A stretch of 33,212 nt of DNA from an uncultured Granulosicoccaceae bacterium (GTDB taxonomy: Bacteria; Pseudomonadota; Gammaproteobacteria; Granulosicoccales; Granulosicoccaceae): assembly GCA_937931165.1 (NCBI GenBank), contig CALHCI010000124.1, forward strand, positions 1 through 33,212, read 5' to 3'. Below are positions 1 through 8,766 of the stretch, piece by piece (position 1 is the stretch's first letter; each line of letters opens with the position of its first letter). A program made the translations under genes and the position numbers. The notes under the pieces are model-generated. The model was not told where the DNA came from. It was given only the letters and a program-made list of their open reading frames with translations, and ran no database searches.

Positions 1-72
1 GTTGTCTTTCAGAGACCATTGGCTGTTTTGCTGTAAAAACTCACTCACAGCCTGATCGGTTGATTGTTGCAT
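1..72 (-). CDS. N-terminal fragment, possibly pterin-4a-carbinolamine dehydratase
   Basis: The minus strand is open from an ATG at 70-72 to the window edge, giving only 24 residues (begins MQQSTDQAVSEFLQQ and ends with WSLKDN). Pterin-4a-carbinolamine dehydratases (PhhB/DCoH) commonly start with a short helix followed by a 'W-x-[LIV]' strand such as 'GWSL-D', and this fragment fits that pattern. The fragment is too short to show the catalytic histidine motif of the family, so the product name is a guess. The gene itself is likely real because the reading is clean and protein-like. It points away from the long non-coding stretch that follows. Confidence 0.4.
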   Translation of the reverse strand, partial: MQQSTDQAVSEFLQQNSQWSLKDN

Positions 73-769
73 TTGTTAGTTATCCTTTGTCATAACCTGC
101 AATACCCATGAAAAATCGCTACCCACAAAACCAGCGCTAACAGGCCGATTGATCAGGCGAGATGTGAAGCACATCTTGCGTCTGATCGTAACCAGCCACA
201 TAGCTACATGAGAAACAGCACCTGGAGGTGCATCGGGAATGATGGCAATGGTAATGCATTAAACGTGTCACCACATTATCCACCGGTGAGCGCGAGAGAC
301 TAACTGTCTTTATCAACAAACATGCATCTGAAGACCGCTTGCAGTTCAACATCCTCGGCACACCGGTGAGCGTGGAGAGGCAAGTGGAAATCTGGCACTT
401 TCACAGCAACGTGCACAGAAGATTGCCGCTGATTTAGAGTGCTATTCACACTTTTCACCCTGGCAATCAGCTCAGTGTCTGTGTTAGCACAAATAAACGG
501 CGCGCCACTGGCAGAAATTGCCACCGACGGTGTGAGAACCACTAGTGATGAAGTCAGAGACAGTCCTGGATTAAACAAGGAAGAGATGAGCGCCTGCTGT
601 AGAGCAGAAGAAATTCTGGTTCCAGACAGCAGAGCAACACGAAGACTCGATGTTGACCCGCAGCGTGATGACGGCGATCTGTTGTGACACCGGCCTTTTA
701 AATGAGACGACGCTCAGCCTGCGTCACTTGTATTACCCGCATAGATCCGCACAGATTCAATAGCAGATT
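73..769. other. about 700 bases without a convincing gene
   Basis: Three short open frames lie here. The plus-strand one at 439-687 starts with GTG and opens with a signal-peptide-like stretch ending in VLA. The minus-strand one at 300-578 also has a hydrophobic start. The minus-strand one at 137-361 has a Cys/His-rich patch (HYHCHHSRCTSRCC). They overlap one another, have no ribosome binding site that I can see, and match no family I recognise. A decayed gene of a small metal-related protein next to copA is possible but not demonstrable. I see no tRNA, terminator or repeat that stands out. Confidence 0.4.
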
Positions 770-3229
770 CTATTCTTGCATGATCGGCTTGATGCGTCTC
801 AGTCTCAATGCGTTAACCAGCACAGATACCGATGATAACGCCATCGCACCGGCTGCAAAAACCGGCGACAACAACATGCCAAGCACAGGATAAAGCGCTC
901 CCGCCGCCAGCGGAATCAGTGCGACGTTATAACCGAAAGCCCAAATCAGATTCTGCCGGATATTGTTCATTGTATGTTTGGACACTTCAACCGCGTTGAC
1001 TACCCCGCGCAAGTCACCGGACATTAACACGACTTCAGCGGACTCTATCGCCACATCAGTACCGGTGCCAATCGCAATGCCTACATCCGCATTGGCAAGT
1101 GCTGGTGCATCGTTAATACCATCACCGACAAACGCTATTTTTTTATCACCCGCCCGCAAATCATTTAATGCCGCAACTTTACCGTCCGGCAGCACACCGG
1201 CAATAACATGATCAATACCGGTTTCGCGCGCAATAGCGTCTGCTGTTTCCTGTTTGTCACCAGTGATCATTGCGACTTGAAACCCGCGCTTCTGCAGCGC
1301 GCTTATTGCCGCGTTACTGCTTGTTTTAATCGGATCGGCAACCGCTACCACCGCCGCAAGCTGACCATCAACGGCGGCATATAGTGCAGAGCGCCCTTTT
1401 ATTGCGAGCTTTTTTTCAGTGTCCGCAAGCGAGGTGATATCAATTCCCTCGCGTGTCATCAATCGATCTGCACCGATCAATACTTCCTGGCCACTCACAG
1501 TCGCCATAACTCCATAACCGGTCACTGAACGAAATTGTGTGGCAGCAGGTAACTCAATACCTTCATCTAGTGCGCTGTTTACAATGGCCGCCGCGATTGG
1601 ATGTTCGGAGTGGCTTTCTACCGCTGCAATCAATGCAAGCACCCGGGTACGATCAAAACCTGCGGCAGTAACCAGATCTGTCAGTGCTGGCTTGCCCTGT
1701 GTGACTGTGCCGGTTTTATCCAGTGCGATCACGTCAACCTCAGACAGTGCCTGTAACGCATCACCCTTGCGAAACAACACCCCCATCTCCGCTGCACGAC
1801 CGGTGCCCACCATGATAGAGGTTGGCGTTGCCAGACCCATGGCACAGGGGCAGGCAACAATCAGTACTGACACACCTGCGACCAGCGCAAGCGTCAGCGC
1901 CGGGTCCGGACCAATCAGTAACCACACAATGACAGTTAACAATGCCAGCGCAATTACCGCTGGCACAAACCACAGCGTGACCTTATCAACAATGTTTTGA
2001 ATAGGCAGTTTTGCCCCTTGCGCCTGCTCAACCATTTTGATTATCTGCGCAAGCGTTGTCTCTGCGCCCACACGAGTAGTGCTGAAAGTCAGACTGCCGG
2101 TGCCGTTGATGGTGCCGCCAGTAACGGTCGAGCCGGCCGATTTAGCCACGGGCAATGGCTCCCCGGTGATCATGCTTTCATCGACATGACTTGCCCCTTC
2201 AGTCACTTCACCGTCGATTGGTATCCGCTCACCCGGCCGCACAACAATAAGGTCACCCACTGCGAGCGCTTCAACGTCGGTTTCAACAACTTCGCCATCT
2301 TTGACTACTCTGGCCGTGTGTTCCTGCAGGCCAAGTAACGATTGTATAGCAGCACCGGTTCTTCCCCGCGCACGTGCCTCCATCCATCGTCCAATTAAAA
2401 TCAATACAACAATCACTGCGGCCGCTTCGAAGTACACCGCACGCACACCTTCCGTTAACAGCCATGGCAGGAATGTTGAAACCACGGAATAACCCCACGC
2501 AGCGCTGGTACCGACAGCAACCAGACTGTTCATATCCGGCGCACCCTTGAGCAACGCCGGAAATCCCTTCGCAAAGAACTGCCAGCCAGGACCGAACAGC
2601 ACCACAGTGGTGAGCACAAACTGAATTAACCAGGAATTGCGCGTACCAATGCTGTTTTCAATGGCCATATGAAACGCCGGAATCATGTGCGCGCCCATCT
2701 CAAGCACAAACACGGGCAACGTCAGTATTGCGGCAAGCGCAACGCGCCGGAACAATGCCCGTGCCTCGGCGGTTTTTCTTTCCAACTGCGATTGACTGTG
2801 CTGCGACTGCACAACCGCAGCCGGATAACCAGCACCGGCAGACGCCGCCAGTAGCGCATCCAATTCAACGGCACCTTCGACAATTTCAACCGCTGCCGTT
2901 TCAGTAGCCAGATTGACAACCACAGACTGTACACCGGGCACTGCAGCCAGCGCCTTGTCGACCCTGCCAACGCAGGAAGCACAGGACATTGAAGCAATAG
3001 TCAGTGTGATCACCGAGGTACGCGCCGGATAACCGAGCGTTTCGAGCGTCTGTACGGCACTGTGAAGCGCCGCCGGATTTTGCACCTGAAGTTCAGCCGT
3101 TTCTGACGCAAGATTAACGCTGACATTGCCAATGCCATCTACAGCAGAGAGCGCTGCTTCCACACGACCAACACAGGAGGCGCAGGACATGCCGTCTATG
3201 CCAAGTGCCAATCGTTTATTGTGCGTCAT
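770..3229 (-). CDS. copA: copper-exporting P1B-type ATPase
   Basis: This is an inner-membrane Cu(I) export pump of 819 residues, a normal length for a two-HMA CopA. Two N-terminal heavy-metal-associated domains carry GMSCASC (Cys16/Cys19) and SMSCASC (Cys83/Cys86). Further on are the TGE actuator motif (355-357), the intramembrane CPC site (460-462), the phosphorylated aspartate in DKTGT (Asp504), the SEHP nucleotide-binding histidine (His543) and the GDGINDAP hinge (702-709). The last two helices supply YN (767-768) and MxxSS (796-800), the classic Cu(I) ligands of subgroup P1B-1. Every catalytic motif is intact. The ATG at 3227-3229 sits about 32 nt downstream of the -10 box of a CueR-type promoter, so expression is probably copper-induced. 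No cueR, copper chaperone or multicopper oxidase gene lies next to it. Confidence 0.97.
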   Translation of the reverse strand: MTHNKRLALGIDGMSCASCVGRVEAALSAVDGIGNVSVNLASETAELQVQNPAALHSAVQTLETLGYPARTSVITLTIASMSCASCVGRVDKALAAVPGVQSVVVNLATETAAVEIVEGAVELDALLAASAGAGYPAAVVQSQHSQSQLERKTAEARALFRRVALAAILTLPVFVLEMGAHMIPAFHMAIENSIGTRNSWLIQFVLTTVVLFGPGWQFFAKGFPALLKGAPDMNSLVAVGTSAAWGYSVVSTFLPWLLTEGVRAVYFEAAAVIVVLILIGRWMEARARGRTGAAIQSLLGLQEHTARVVKDGEVVETDVEALAVGDLIVVRPGERIPIDGEVTEGASHVDESMITGEPLPVAKSAGSTVTGGTINGTGSLTFSTTRVGAETTLAQIIKMVEQAQGAKLPIQNIVDKVTLWFVPAVIALALLTVIVWLLIGPDPALTLALVAGVSVLIVACPCAMGLATPTSIMVGTGRAAEMGVLFRKGDALQALSEVDVIALDKTGTVTQGKPALTDLVTAAGFDRTRVLALIAAVESHSEHPIAAAIVNSALDEGIELPAATQFRSVTGYGVMATVSGQEVLIGADRLMTREGIDITSLADTEKKLAIKGRSALYAAVDGQLAAVVAVADPIKTSSNAAISALQKRGFQVAMITGDKQETADAIARETGIDHVIAGVLPDGKVAALNDLRAGDKKIAFVGDGINDAPALANADVGIAIGTGTDVAIESAEVVLMSGDLRGVVNAVEVSKHTMNNIRQNLIWAFGYNVALIPLAAGALYPVLGMLLSPVFAAGAMALSSVSVLVNALRLRRIKPIMQE

Positions 3230-3260
3230 TTTTCAGGTCCGGATCGCTTCTCTGTGAGAG

Positions 3261-3291
3261 AATATAGGGCTTCCAGTGACTGGAACCTCAA
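3261..3291 (-). promoter_or_regulatory. CueR/MerR-type copper-responsive promoter of copA
   Basis: Read on the minus strand this is a -35 box TTGAGG (3286-3291), a 19-bp spacer and a -10 box TATATT (3261-3266). The spacer contains a perfect dyad, TTCCAGT-C-ACTGGAA (3271-3285). A spacer of 19 bp filled by a dyad is the hallmark of promoters that MerR-family activators untwist. The E. coli copA promoter has the same arrangement, with a similar TTCC...GGAA operator recognised by CueR. The element lies 32 nt upstream of the copA start codon. The regulator gene is outside this window. Confidence 0.78.
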
Positions 3292-3367
3292 GTTTTTTTT
3301 ACCAACAATTAACAGCCTTTGCTCCAGGATGCTTCAATATCCAACGGCAGCGGAACACCGGTGCGTA

Positions 3368-3412
3368 ACGGTGATGCAAATAATGCATCACCGTGCTGCG
3401 TTTTTAGCAGCA
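3368..3412. repeat. two adjacent hairpins between copA and a small ORF
   Basis: The first hairpin is an 11-bp perfect stem (3368-3378 with 3384-3394, core CGGTGATGCA) around an AATAA loop. The second has stem TGCTGC/GCAGCA (3394-3399 with 3407-3412) with a T-rich loop, and shares one base with the first, so the two overlap slightly. They could be a terminator, an attenuator ahead of the small ORF at 3474, or a protein-binding palindrome. The T-run lies inside the second loop rather than directly after a stem, so a simple rho-independent terminator is not clear. Confidence 0.4.
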
Positions 3413-3473
3413 TGCACAATAATATCACTTTGACTATATTGCGAAGAGTTGTAACAGCAGTACCAGGTTTGCC

Positions 3474-3656
3474 ATGACTCTCGATGAAAAACTGACCATC
3501 TACGAAACGGTTATCTTCGCGTTAAGAAAAAATATGGACATGACGAAGATGCTGACTCAGTTTCCAATGAATCAACAACTTGAAGCGATAAGGTTTATGG
3601 AGTTTATAGATGATGACCAAGACTCATTGCCTGGCAATGACAGGGGTCTTCAGTAA
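3474..3656 (+). CDS. small hypothetical protein (60 aa)
   Basis: The ORF runs from an ATG at 3474 to a stop at 3654-3656. The product is mostly helical by composition (for example EKLTIYETVIFALRKNMDMT) with an acidic stretch, EFIDDDQDS, and several methionines. There is no signal peptide, membrane segment or family signature that I recognise. The ribosome binding site is weak at best (CAGG about 7 nt upstream). It lies divergent from copA and convergent with the 2-hydroxyacid dehydrogenase, alone in an otherwise empty gap, and may have its own promoter near the hairpins at 3368-3412. Its amino-acid make-up looks like a real soluble protein, but length and lack of homology leave it uncertain. 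Confidence 0.4.
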   Translation: MTLDEKLTIYETVIFALRKNMDMTKMLTQFPMNQQLEAIRFMEFIDDDQDSLPGNDRGLQ

Positions 3657-3743
3657 AACCTCCCGCAACAGCCGCACGCCATACGCTAAAACGAGGGAGC
3701 TTGAGCATAGGGCACATGCAGCCTTATTCGGAACAACCATTAA

Positions 3744-4709
3744 CTACACCAGCCGATCCCGGGGCGTTTTACCGGCGAAGAAAGCATCAAGGTTGTCCAG
3801 CGCGCGAAATCCCATTGCATCCCTGGTTTCAAACGTCGCACTGCCAATATGCGGCAACATAAATATATTGGCGTGCTGATTAAACTTGTTGTTGCCACCA
3901 GGCTCTGTCTCAAAACAATCCAACCCGGCCGCCGCCAGCTTGCCGCTTTCGATGGCCGAGAGCAAAGCTGCTTCATTGACCAGCGCGCCTCGTGCAGTGT
4001 TAATCAGAATTGCCCCGTCCGGTAGCTGGCTTAGCGCGACCTCATCAATAATGCCGGTGGTTGATTCTGTTGCCGGACAATGGAGAGACAGAAAGTCGGA
4101 AACACCAAGCAATGACTGTAAACTGCTGTGATAGGTTGCACCCTGCTCTACCCCGGCATCCAATTGGTTGCGACTATGGTAGTGAACTTCCATATCAAAC
4201 CCCCGTGCACGGCGAGCCATCACCTGACCGACTCTTCCCATACCGATAATACCCAGCCTTTTGCCGGTAACCTGCGTGCCGACCATAAACGCCGGACTCC
4301 ATGAATCCCATTGCCCGCTGCGTACCATGGCGTCACCCTCTGCAGCACGTCTTGCAGCACCTAGTAACAACAACATGGCGATTTCTGCGGTTGCATCTGA
4401 CAGCACATCGGGCGTGTTGGTGACACAGACACCTTTCGCTTTTAATGCCGGAAGATCACAGTGATCGACACCAACAGAGTGGTTGGCAACTATTTTTAAT
4501 CTTGAATCAAGCTTTGCAACCGTCGCAGCATCGAATAATTCTGAATGACATGGAATGATGGCATCAACTTCACCACTCATACGCACGATATCTTCACTGC
4601 TGCTTAACGTGTCTTCTGTATTCAGAATAACATCGTAGTCACGCAGTGCTCTGGCTTGCGTATTATCACTGAGCTTACGGGTTAACCACACCCGTGGTTT
4701 GCTGCTCAT
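3744..4709 (-). CDS. D-isomer-specific 2-hydroxyacid dehydrogenase
   Basis: This is a cytosolic NAD(P)H-dependent enzyme of 321 residues, the usual length for glyoxylate/hydroxypyruvate reductases. The Rossmann motif GMGRVG occupies 156-161. The catalytic triad of the family is visible: Arg240 in NTARG, a glutamate in FETEP (Glu267 or Glu269), and His287 in LPHIGSAT. Members reduce glyoxylate, hydroxypyruvate or related 2-oxoacids, but the exact substrate cannot be read from the sequence. The start codon overlaps the stop of the upstream CurA-like gene by ATGA, which implies translational coupling and shared transcription. The two may act on one small carbonyl or 2-oxoacid route. SerA is unlikely because there is no C-terminal ACT domain. 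Confidence 0.93.
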   Translation of the reverse strand: MSSKPRVWLTRKLSDNTQARALRDYDVILNTEDTLSSSEDIVRMSGEVDAIIPCHSELFDAATVAKLDSRLKIVANHSVGVDHCDLPALKAKGVCVTNTPDVLSDATAEIAMLLLLGAARRAAEGDAMVRSGQWDSWSPAFMVGTQVTGKRLGIIGMGRVGQVMARRARGFDMEVHYHSRNQLDAGVEQGATYHSSLQSLLGVSDFLSLHCPATESTTGIIDEVALSQLPDGAILINTARGALVNEAALLSAIESGKLAAAGLDCFETEPGGNNKFNQHANIFMLPHIGSATFETRDAMGFRALDNLDAFFAGKTPRDRLV

Positions 4710-5734
4710 ACCGCCACCACCATTTTTCCAAAACTCTTTCCAACTAACAGATCATTCAATGCAGCCGGTGCGTTTTCAAGACCATCTACTATCTGCTCTT
4801 TGTAAGCTACTTTTCCGTCTTTAAGCCAGCCAGTCATTTCTGCAGCAAACTCACCGTAGAGTTCTTTTGGAAAACTGTCGTAGATAATAAAACCCTGCAT
4901 CTTTACTTTCATACGCAGAATAGTGCCCATGATCATTGGGCTGTAATCTGTACCCTCCGGCAAGCCGGTGAGGTTATACCATGACACAACACCACAAACC
5001 GGAATACGTGCAAACGCATTAAGCAACGGCAACACACTGTACAGCACCTTACCGCCAACGTTTTCAAAGTACACATCAATGCCCTCAGGGCAGGCCGCAG
5101 AAAGTTGCTCTGCAAAATCAACGGCGCGGTGATCAAGACACGCATCAAAGCCCAAATTATCTACTACATGTGTGCACTTATCTGCACCACCGGCCACACC
5201 CACAACACGGCAACCTTTGATCTTTGCAATCTGACCGACAGTAGCACCAACCGGACCGGACGCTGCAGCAACCACTACGGTTTCACCGGGCTTTGGCTCA
5301 CCAATCTTAAGTAAACCGGCATAGGCGGTGTAACCCGGCATACCGAGAATGCCGAGTGACCAGCTCGGGTTTTCGGGGGCAGGCCCAAGGTTTAACACCT
5401 GCTCCCCGTTGGAGACGGCGTAGTCCTGCCAGCCGCTCGGTGCCAGTACATGATCTCCGGCCGCATAACCCTCGAGATTTGAAGATACTACTTCAGCGAC
5501 CACCTGACCGGTCATTACCTCACCTATTTGTACCGGCGTTGCATAGGATTTTGTATCATTCATCCGACCGCGCATGTAAGGATCGAGCGACAGGAAAACC
5601 GTGCGCAATAACATTTCACCCTCTGCCGCCTGCGGTATTTCTGACTCTTCCAGCTGCAGCGTATTTGCATCTGGCATTCCCTGCGGTCTGTTTGCAAGAA
5701 CAATGCGGCGGTTAGTGCTTAAGCTTTGAGGCAT
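4706..5734 (-). CDS. NADP-dependent oxidoreductase, CurA/LTB4-dehydrogenase type
   Basis: This is a zinc-independent medium-chain dehydrogenase/reductase of 342 residues. Such enzymes reduce the carbon-carbon double bond of enones and other alpha,beta-unsaturated carbonyls with NADPH; E. coli CurA (curcumin reductase) and leukotriene B4 12-hydroxydehydrogenase are the models. The family start is clear, with LSLDPYMRGRM at 48-58 and GEVMTGQVVAEV at 71-82. The dinucleotide-binding loop is AASGPVGATVGQIAK at 157-171. The catalytic-zinc cysteine and structural-zinc loop of alcohol dehydrogenases are missing, as expected. An AGGG ribosome binding site lies upstream of the ATG at 5732-5734. It is the first gene of a two-gene unit with the 2-hydroxyacid dehydrogenase. 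I do not assign a symbol because the substrate is unknown. Confidence 0.92.
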   Translation of the reverse strand: MPQSLSTNRRIVLANRPQGMPDANTLQLEESEIPQAAEGEMLLRTVFLSLDPYMRGRMNDTKSYATPVQIGEVMTGQVVAEVVSSNLEGYAAGDHVLAPSGWQDYAVSNGEQVLNLGPAPENPSWSLGILGMPGYTAYAGLLKIGEPKPGETVVVAAASGPVGATVGQIAKIKGCRVVGVAGGADKCTHVVDNLGFDACLDHRAVDFAEQLSAACPEGIDVYFENVGGKVLYSVLPLLNAFARIPVCGVVSWYNLTGLPEGTDYSPMIMGTILRMKVKMQGFIIYDSFPKELYGEFAAEMTGWLKDGKVAYKEQIVDGLENAPAALNDLLVGKSFGKMVVAV

Positions 5735-5789
5735 GAATTAACCCTGATTAATCTGATTGATATTAGTTTATCTATTGGTACAACGTATT

Positions 5790-6149
5790 TTAACCGGCAA
5801 TAAAGTAATACTTACGTAGTGTCTCGGTGATTTCCCAGACACAACGAGTACCTTTAGGAATAAAAAACGTATCTCCGGCTGTAAACGTCTCTGCAATGCC
5901 ACCATCCATACTCACCGTCACAGAGCCGGATAAAATCGTCATCATCTCATCCACCGGGTAAGCATCAATTTCCTCACGCGTCGGGGCGCACTCCCAGACA
6001 CCGGCAAGCCTGCTTTCATCTTCGGCAGCGTAGAAGAAGTGATTGACTTCAGTCTGATCGTCAGTAGTGAACGCTTTTCTGGAAGTGAAGCGGGACGGCT
6101 TCATACCGGCCGCGGGATTTTCTTCAAATCGTTTAACGCTTTTTTCCAT
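5790..6149 (-). CDS. cupin domain protein (DUF861/Cupin_3 type)
   Basis: This is a small single-cupin protein of 119 residues. The pattern W-E-C-A-P near residue 52, then a DEMMTILSGSVTV strand and GDTFFIPKGTRCVWE, matches the DUF861 group, which includes EutQ-like and ureidoglycine-related cupins. The HxH metal motif of classical cupins is not present; the equivalent strand reads YPVDEM, so it may bind no metal or bind a ligand in another way. The start is well supported by GGAGACAGG about 3 nt before the ATG at 6147-6149. It is divergent from the M24 hydrolase gene across a 150-bp gap, and the two may share a regulatory region. A catabolic or sensing role for a small polar molecule is plausible, but function is not known. 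Confidence 0.88.
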   Translation of the reverse strand: MEKSVKRFEENPAAGMKPSRFTSRKAFTTDDQTEVNHFFYAAEDESRLAGVWECAPTREEIDAYPVDEMMTILSGSVTVSMDGGIAETFTAGDTFFIPKGTRCVWEITETLRKYYFIAG

Positions 6150-6299
6150 GACCTGTCTCCGCCAGAGGTTCCCTGCAGACTACCACATCGCGCCCGTTCA
6201 CAGTGCGTTGCACCAGCAGGGTATTACGCTGGTCAGTTCACTGATGCACCAACCTGTTCACGCGAACTGTGACATCTGGTAAGTTACCGCGCTGCCAAT

Positions 6300-7481
6300 G
6301 TGAATCACTCTTCCGGATCTCAACGCATGTCTGTTCATTTCACACCACAGGAATTCGCCTCCCGCTGCAATCGTGCAACTGCTGCACTGCTACAGGCCGG
6401 GCTCGATGGCATATTGCTGTTCGCTCCGGAGAGTCACTACTACCTGACCGGTTACGACACTTTTGGCTTTGCGATGTTTCAGTGCATGGTGCTGCGAGCA
6501 GATGGTGAAATAGCATTGCTCACACGCCTGCCGGACTTAAGGCAGGCGCAGCAAACCTCTACGCTTAACGATGATCAAATACATATCTGGACAGAAGTAG
6601 AAGGTGCTAACCCCGCGCTACACCTTGCAAAGCTGTTGTCAGAAATGAAACTGTCCGGTGGCAACCTTGGCATTGAAACACAAACTGTGGGCCTCACCGC
6701 TTTCAACGGCACCCTGGTAAACAAGGCACTCGCAGGAACAGAATTGACTGAAGCCTCGGATATCATTCGCCACCTGCGTCGTGATAAAAGCGCACAGGAA
6801 ATTGACTACCATCGGCAGGCTGCAAAACTAAGCGACGATGCACTTGATGCCGCATTGAATATCACCGGCCCCGGTGCTTTTGAAGGAGATATACTCGCAG
6901 CCATGCAGGGCGCCGTTTTTAAGGGCGGCGGGGGTTATGCGGGAAACGAATTTATTGTCGGCTCCGGGGAAGCTGCATTGTTATGCAGATACCAGTCAGC
7001 ACCCAGACACCTTGACGCCGAAGATCAACTAACTCTTGAATGGTCAGGCGCTCGATTTCGTTATCAGGCAGCGATGATGCGCACGCTGCTGGTGGGCCAT
7101 GCCAACGATAAACAACGGGCAATGCACACCGCCGCCACCGAAGCACTACTGGCCTGTGAAGATGCCATTAAACCCGGCAGACCCATGGGAGAGGTGTATG
7201 CCGCACACGAAAGCGTCTTTGATGCACACGGATTACAACACGCACGATTACAGGCTTGCGGCTATGGTATGGGAGCCGTTTTCAATCCTATATGGGTCGA
7301 CTTCCCGATGTTCTACAAAGACAATCCACTGATCATGAATACTGGCAATGTGTATTTTTTACATATGATTTTAATGGATAGTGACGATGGTCACGCGATG
7401 TGCTGGGGCCACTCTGTGCTGGTAAAAGACAACGGGGTAGAACGCTTGAGTCGATCATCGCTGGACCTCGTCGTACTTTAG
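6300..7481 (+). CDS. M24-fold hydrolase, creatinase/ectoine-hydrolase type, lacking metal ligands
   Basis: The product (up to 393 aa) has a creatinase-N domain (ILLFAPESHYYLTGYDT, 38-54) and a C-terminal pita-bread domain. The canonical M24 dimetal ligands are replaced: the two Asp of 'D-x-G...SD' are Glu247 and Ala258, the His of GHGIG is Tyr322 in CGYGMG, and the last Glu is around Gly370-His371. The conserved His before the first ligand is Arg230. The patterns EWSGARFRYQ and CGYGMG resemble the metal-free creatinase/DoeA branch, which cleaves C-N bonds in creatine or ectoine-type compounds, rather than prolidases. The start is uncertain: GTG at 6300 gives the longest frame, ATG at 6327 (MSVHFTPQEF) is equally plausible, and neither has a clear ribosome binding site. 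The gene is convergent with the histidine kinase. Confidence 0.86.
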   Translation: MNHSSGSQRMSVHFTPQEFASRCNRATAALLQAGLDGILLFAPESHYYLTGYDTFGFAMFQCMVLRADGEIALLTRLPDLRQAQQTSTLNDDQIHIWTEVEGANPALHLAKLLSEMKLSGGNLGIETQTVGLTAFNGTLVNKALAGTELTEASDIIRHLRRDKSAQEIDYHRQAAKLSDDALDAALNITGPGAFEGDILAAMQGAVFKGGGGYAGNEFIVGSGEAALLCRYQSAPRHLDAEDQLTLEWSGARFRYQAAMMRTLLVGHANDKQRAMHTAATEALLACEDAIKPGRPMGEVYAAHESVFDAHGLQHARLQACGYGMGAVFNPIWVDFPMFYKDNPLIMNTGNVYFLHMILMDSDDGHAMCWGHSVLVKDNGVERLSRSSLDLVVL

Positions 7482-7505
7482 CTGCTGTCACACTTTGCGA
7501 CTGCA

Positions 7506-7543
7506 ACACCTATGGTGTGTTACTCGCGATGGTGATTCACCAT
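7506..7543. terminator. hairpins between convergent genes, possible bidirectional terminator
   Basis: The 77-bp gap between the M24 gene and the histidine kinase holds two small perfect hairpins: ACACC-TAT-GGTGT (7506-7518) and ATGGTG-ATT-CACCAT (7529-7543). Such pairs are often found between convergent genes. No U-run follows either stem on either strand, so intrinsic termination is weakly supported. Confidence 0.25.
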
Positions 7544-7558
7544 GCACGCTGGAAACTG

Positions 7559-8569
7559 CTAATCATCAATCCGTTTGACCGTTTTACCTGACTTTGCCAC
7601 CAAAGTTTGAGAGTATTGAAATCTGAAACCTCCTCCATCAGCGTTATCCAGCGTAAGATTCCCGCCCAGTTTTTGCGCTATCTCGTGACAAATTGCCAAT
7701 CCAAGACCAGCACCTGTACCGGTTGCCTGTTCTGCCGGGCGGTAAAACGGCTCATGCAGTTTTTTTAGATGGTCATTCTCGACACCGGGCCCGGTGTCAG
7801 TAACACTGAATATTGCACTGCTACCTTGTTGGCGCAGTTCAATAGTCACCAGACTGGAAGGTGGTGAGAATTTGATGGCGTTAGACAATGCATTACGCAA
7901 CAGGTGTTGTAACTGGTTATTGATATCGTTAACGTAAAGATCCTCATTGTGCGCAACAACGAGCTCAACATTTTTCTCTTCCGCCAGTAAGAAAAGATCT
8001 GCTATCTGGGTTTTTAGCAACTCGTTTACATAAACCGGTTTCACTGCTTCTGAAACAACGGACTGGGCCCGCGCCAGATCCAGTAACTGATTGACCAGCC
8101 GGTGCAACCTGCCAATACTGTGTTTCAGTGACGTTTCACGCACTTGTCTGACATTGTCACTTTGCGCTTTCTGAAGATTATCAACCTCCAGAGACAACGC
8201 GGTAATCGGAGTGCGTAACTCATGTGCCGCATCGGCAATGAACCGTCGCTGCTTCAGATTGTAGTCTGAATTTTTCTGTAATAAAGCATCGATCGAAGCA
8301 ACAAAGGGCAGGACCTCTTCCGGTATTTCTTCGCGGCTTTCAAGACACATCGCAACCGCAAGCAGTGGTAATAAAGCAACTGACACCACAATGAGCTTGG
8401 CACTGGCAAAAAAAGCAGCGACAGCTACACCTATGGCGGCCACAATGGCCAGTGGTCGAACGACCCAGCGTCCGAAGTTGTCGTTACGACCAGTGGCAAA
8501 AACGTCATTGATATCAAACTCGTTGATCTTTACGCCATCGATATTGACTGTGTTAGTACTGTTGATCAT
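7559..8569 (-). CDS. sensor histidine kinase without a periplasmic sensor domain
   Basis: This is an inner-membrane kinase of 336 residues. The H-box is FIADAAHELRTP with the phospho-accepting His116. The ATP-binding domain has an N-box (RNALSNAIKF, 225-234), G1 box DTGPG (258-262) and G2 box GAGLGL (286-291). The C-terminal half resembles QseC/PmrB-type kinases, including the EVLPFVASIDALL linker. The N-terminus is unusual: about 35 polar residues, then two closely spaced membrane segments (roughly 38-55 and 58-75) with almost no periplasmic loop and no HAMP domain. This suggests sensing within the membrane or through a partner protein. No response-regulator gene is adjacent, so it is an orphan in this window. 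All catalytic motifs look intact. Confidence 0.92.
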   Translation of the reverse strand: MINSTNTVNIDGVKINEFDINDVFATGRNDNFGRWVVRPLAIVAAIGVAVAAFFASAKLIVVSVALLPLLAVAMCLESREEIPEEVLPFVASIDALLQKNSDYNLKQRRFIADAAHELRTPITALSLEVDNLQKAQSDNVRQVRETSLKHSIGRLHRLVNQLLDLARAQSVVSEAVKPVYVNELLKTQIADLFLLAEEKNVELVVAHNEDLYVNDINNQLQHLLRNALSNAIKFSPPSSLVTIELRQQGSSAIFSVTDTGPGVENDHLKKLHEPFYRPAEQATGTGAGLGLAICHEIAQKLGGNLTLDNADGGGFRFQYSQTLVAKSGKTVKRIDD

Positions 8570-8766
8570 AGTTTTTCTCCCAAAAGGTGATTGTTGAATA
8601 TCAGCAATCTTGCTGATGGGAAGAAGTATAGGGAGCGAAAATTAGCGCAGACTTAGCGGGTCAATGTCATTGAAAATAAAGTGGCTTGTCTCACTCGTCA
8701 GACACGCCCGGCGCTGAAACCCTCGACGCCCGGTATAACAATAGAGGCCAATCGACACGGTAAAAG

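Noticed and set aside
1539..2000. A 153-codon plus-strand frame, rich in Ser, Ala and Thr, opposite copA.
   Set aside because: It mirrors the conserved CPC and DKTGT region of the ATPase; its composition is the expected antisense of membrane helices.
5790..6149. The cupin was considered as an ectoine synthase (EctC) partner of the DoeA-like hydrolase.
   Set aside because: Its strand pattern fits DUF861 rather than EctC, and no ectA, ectB or doeB gene is nearby.
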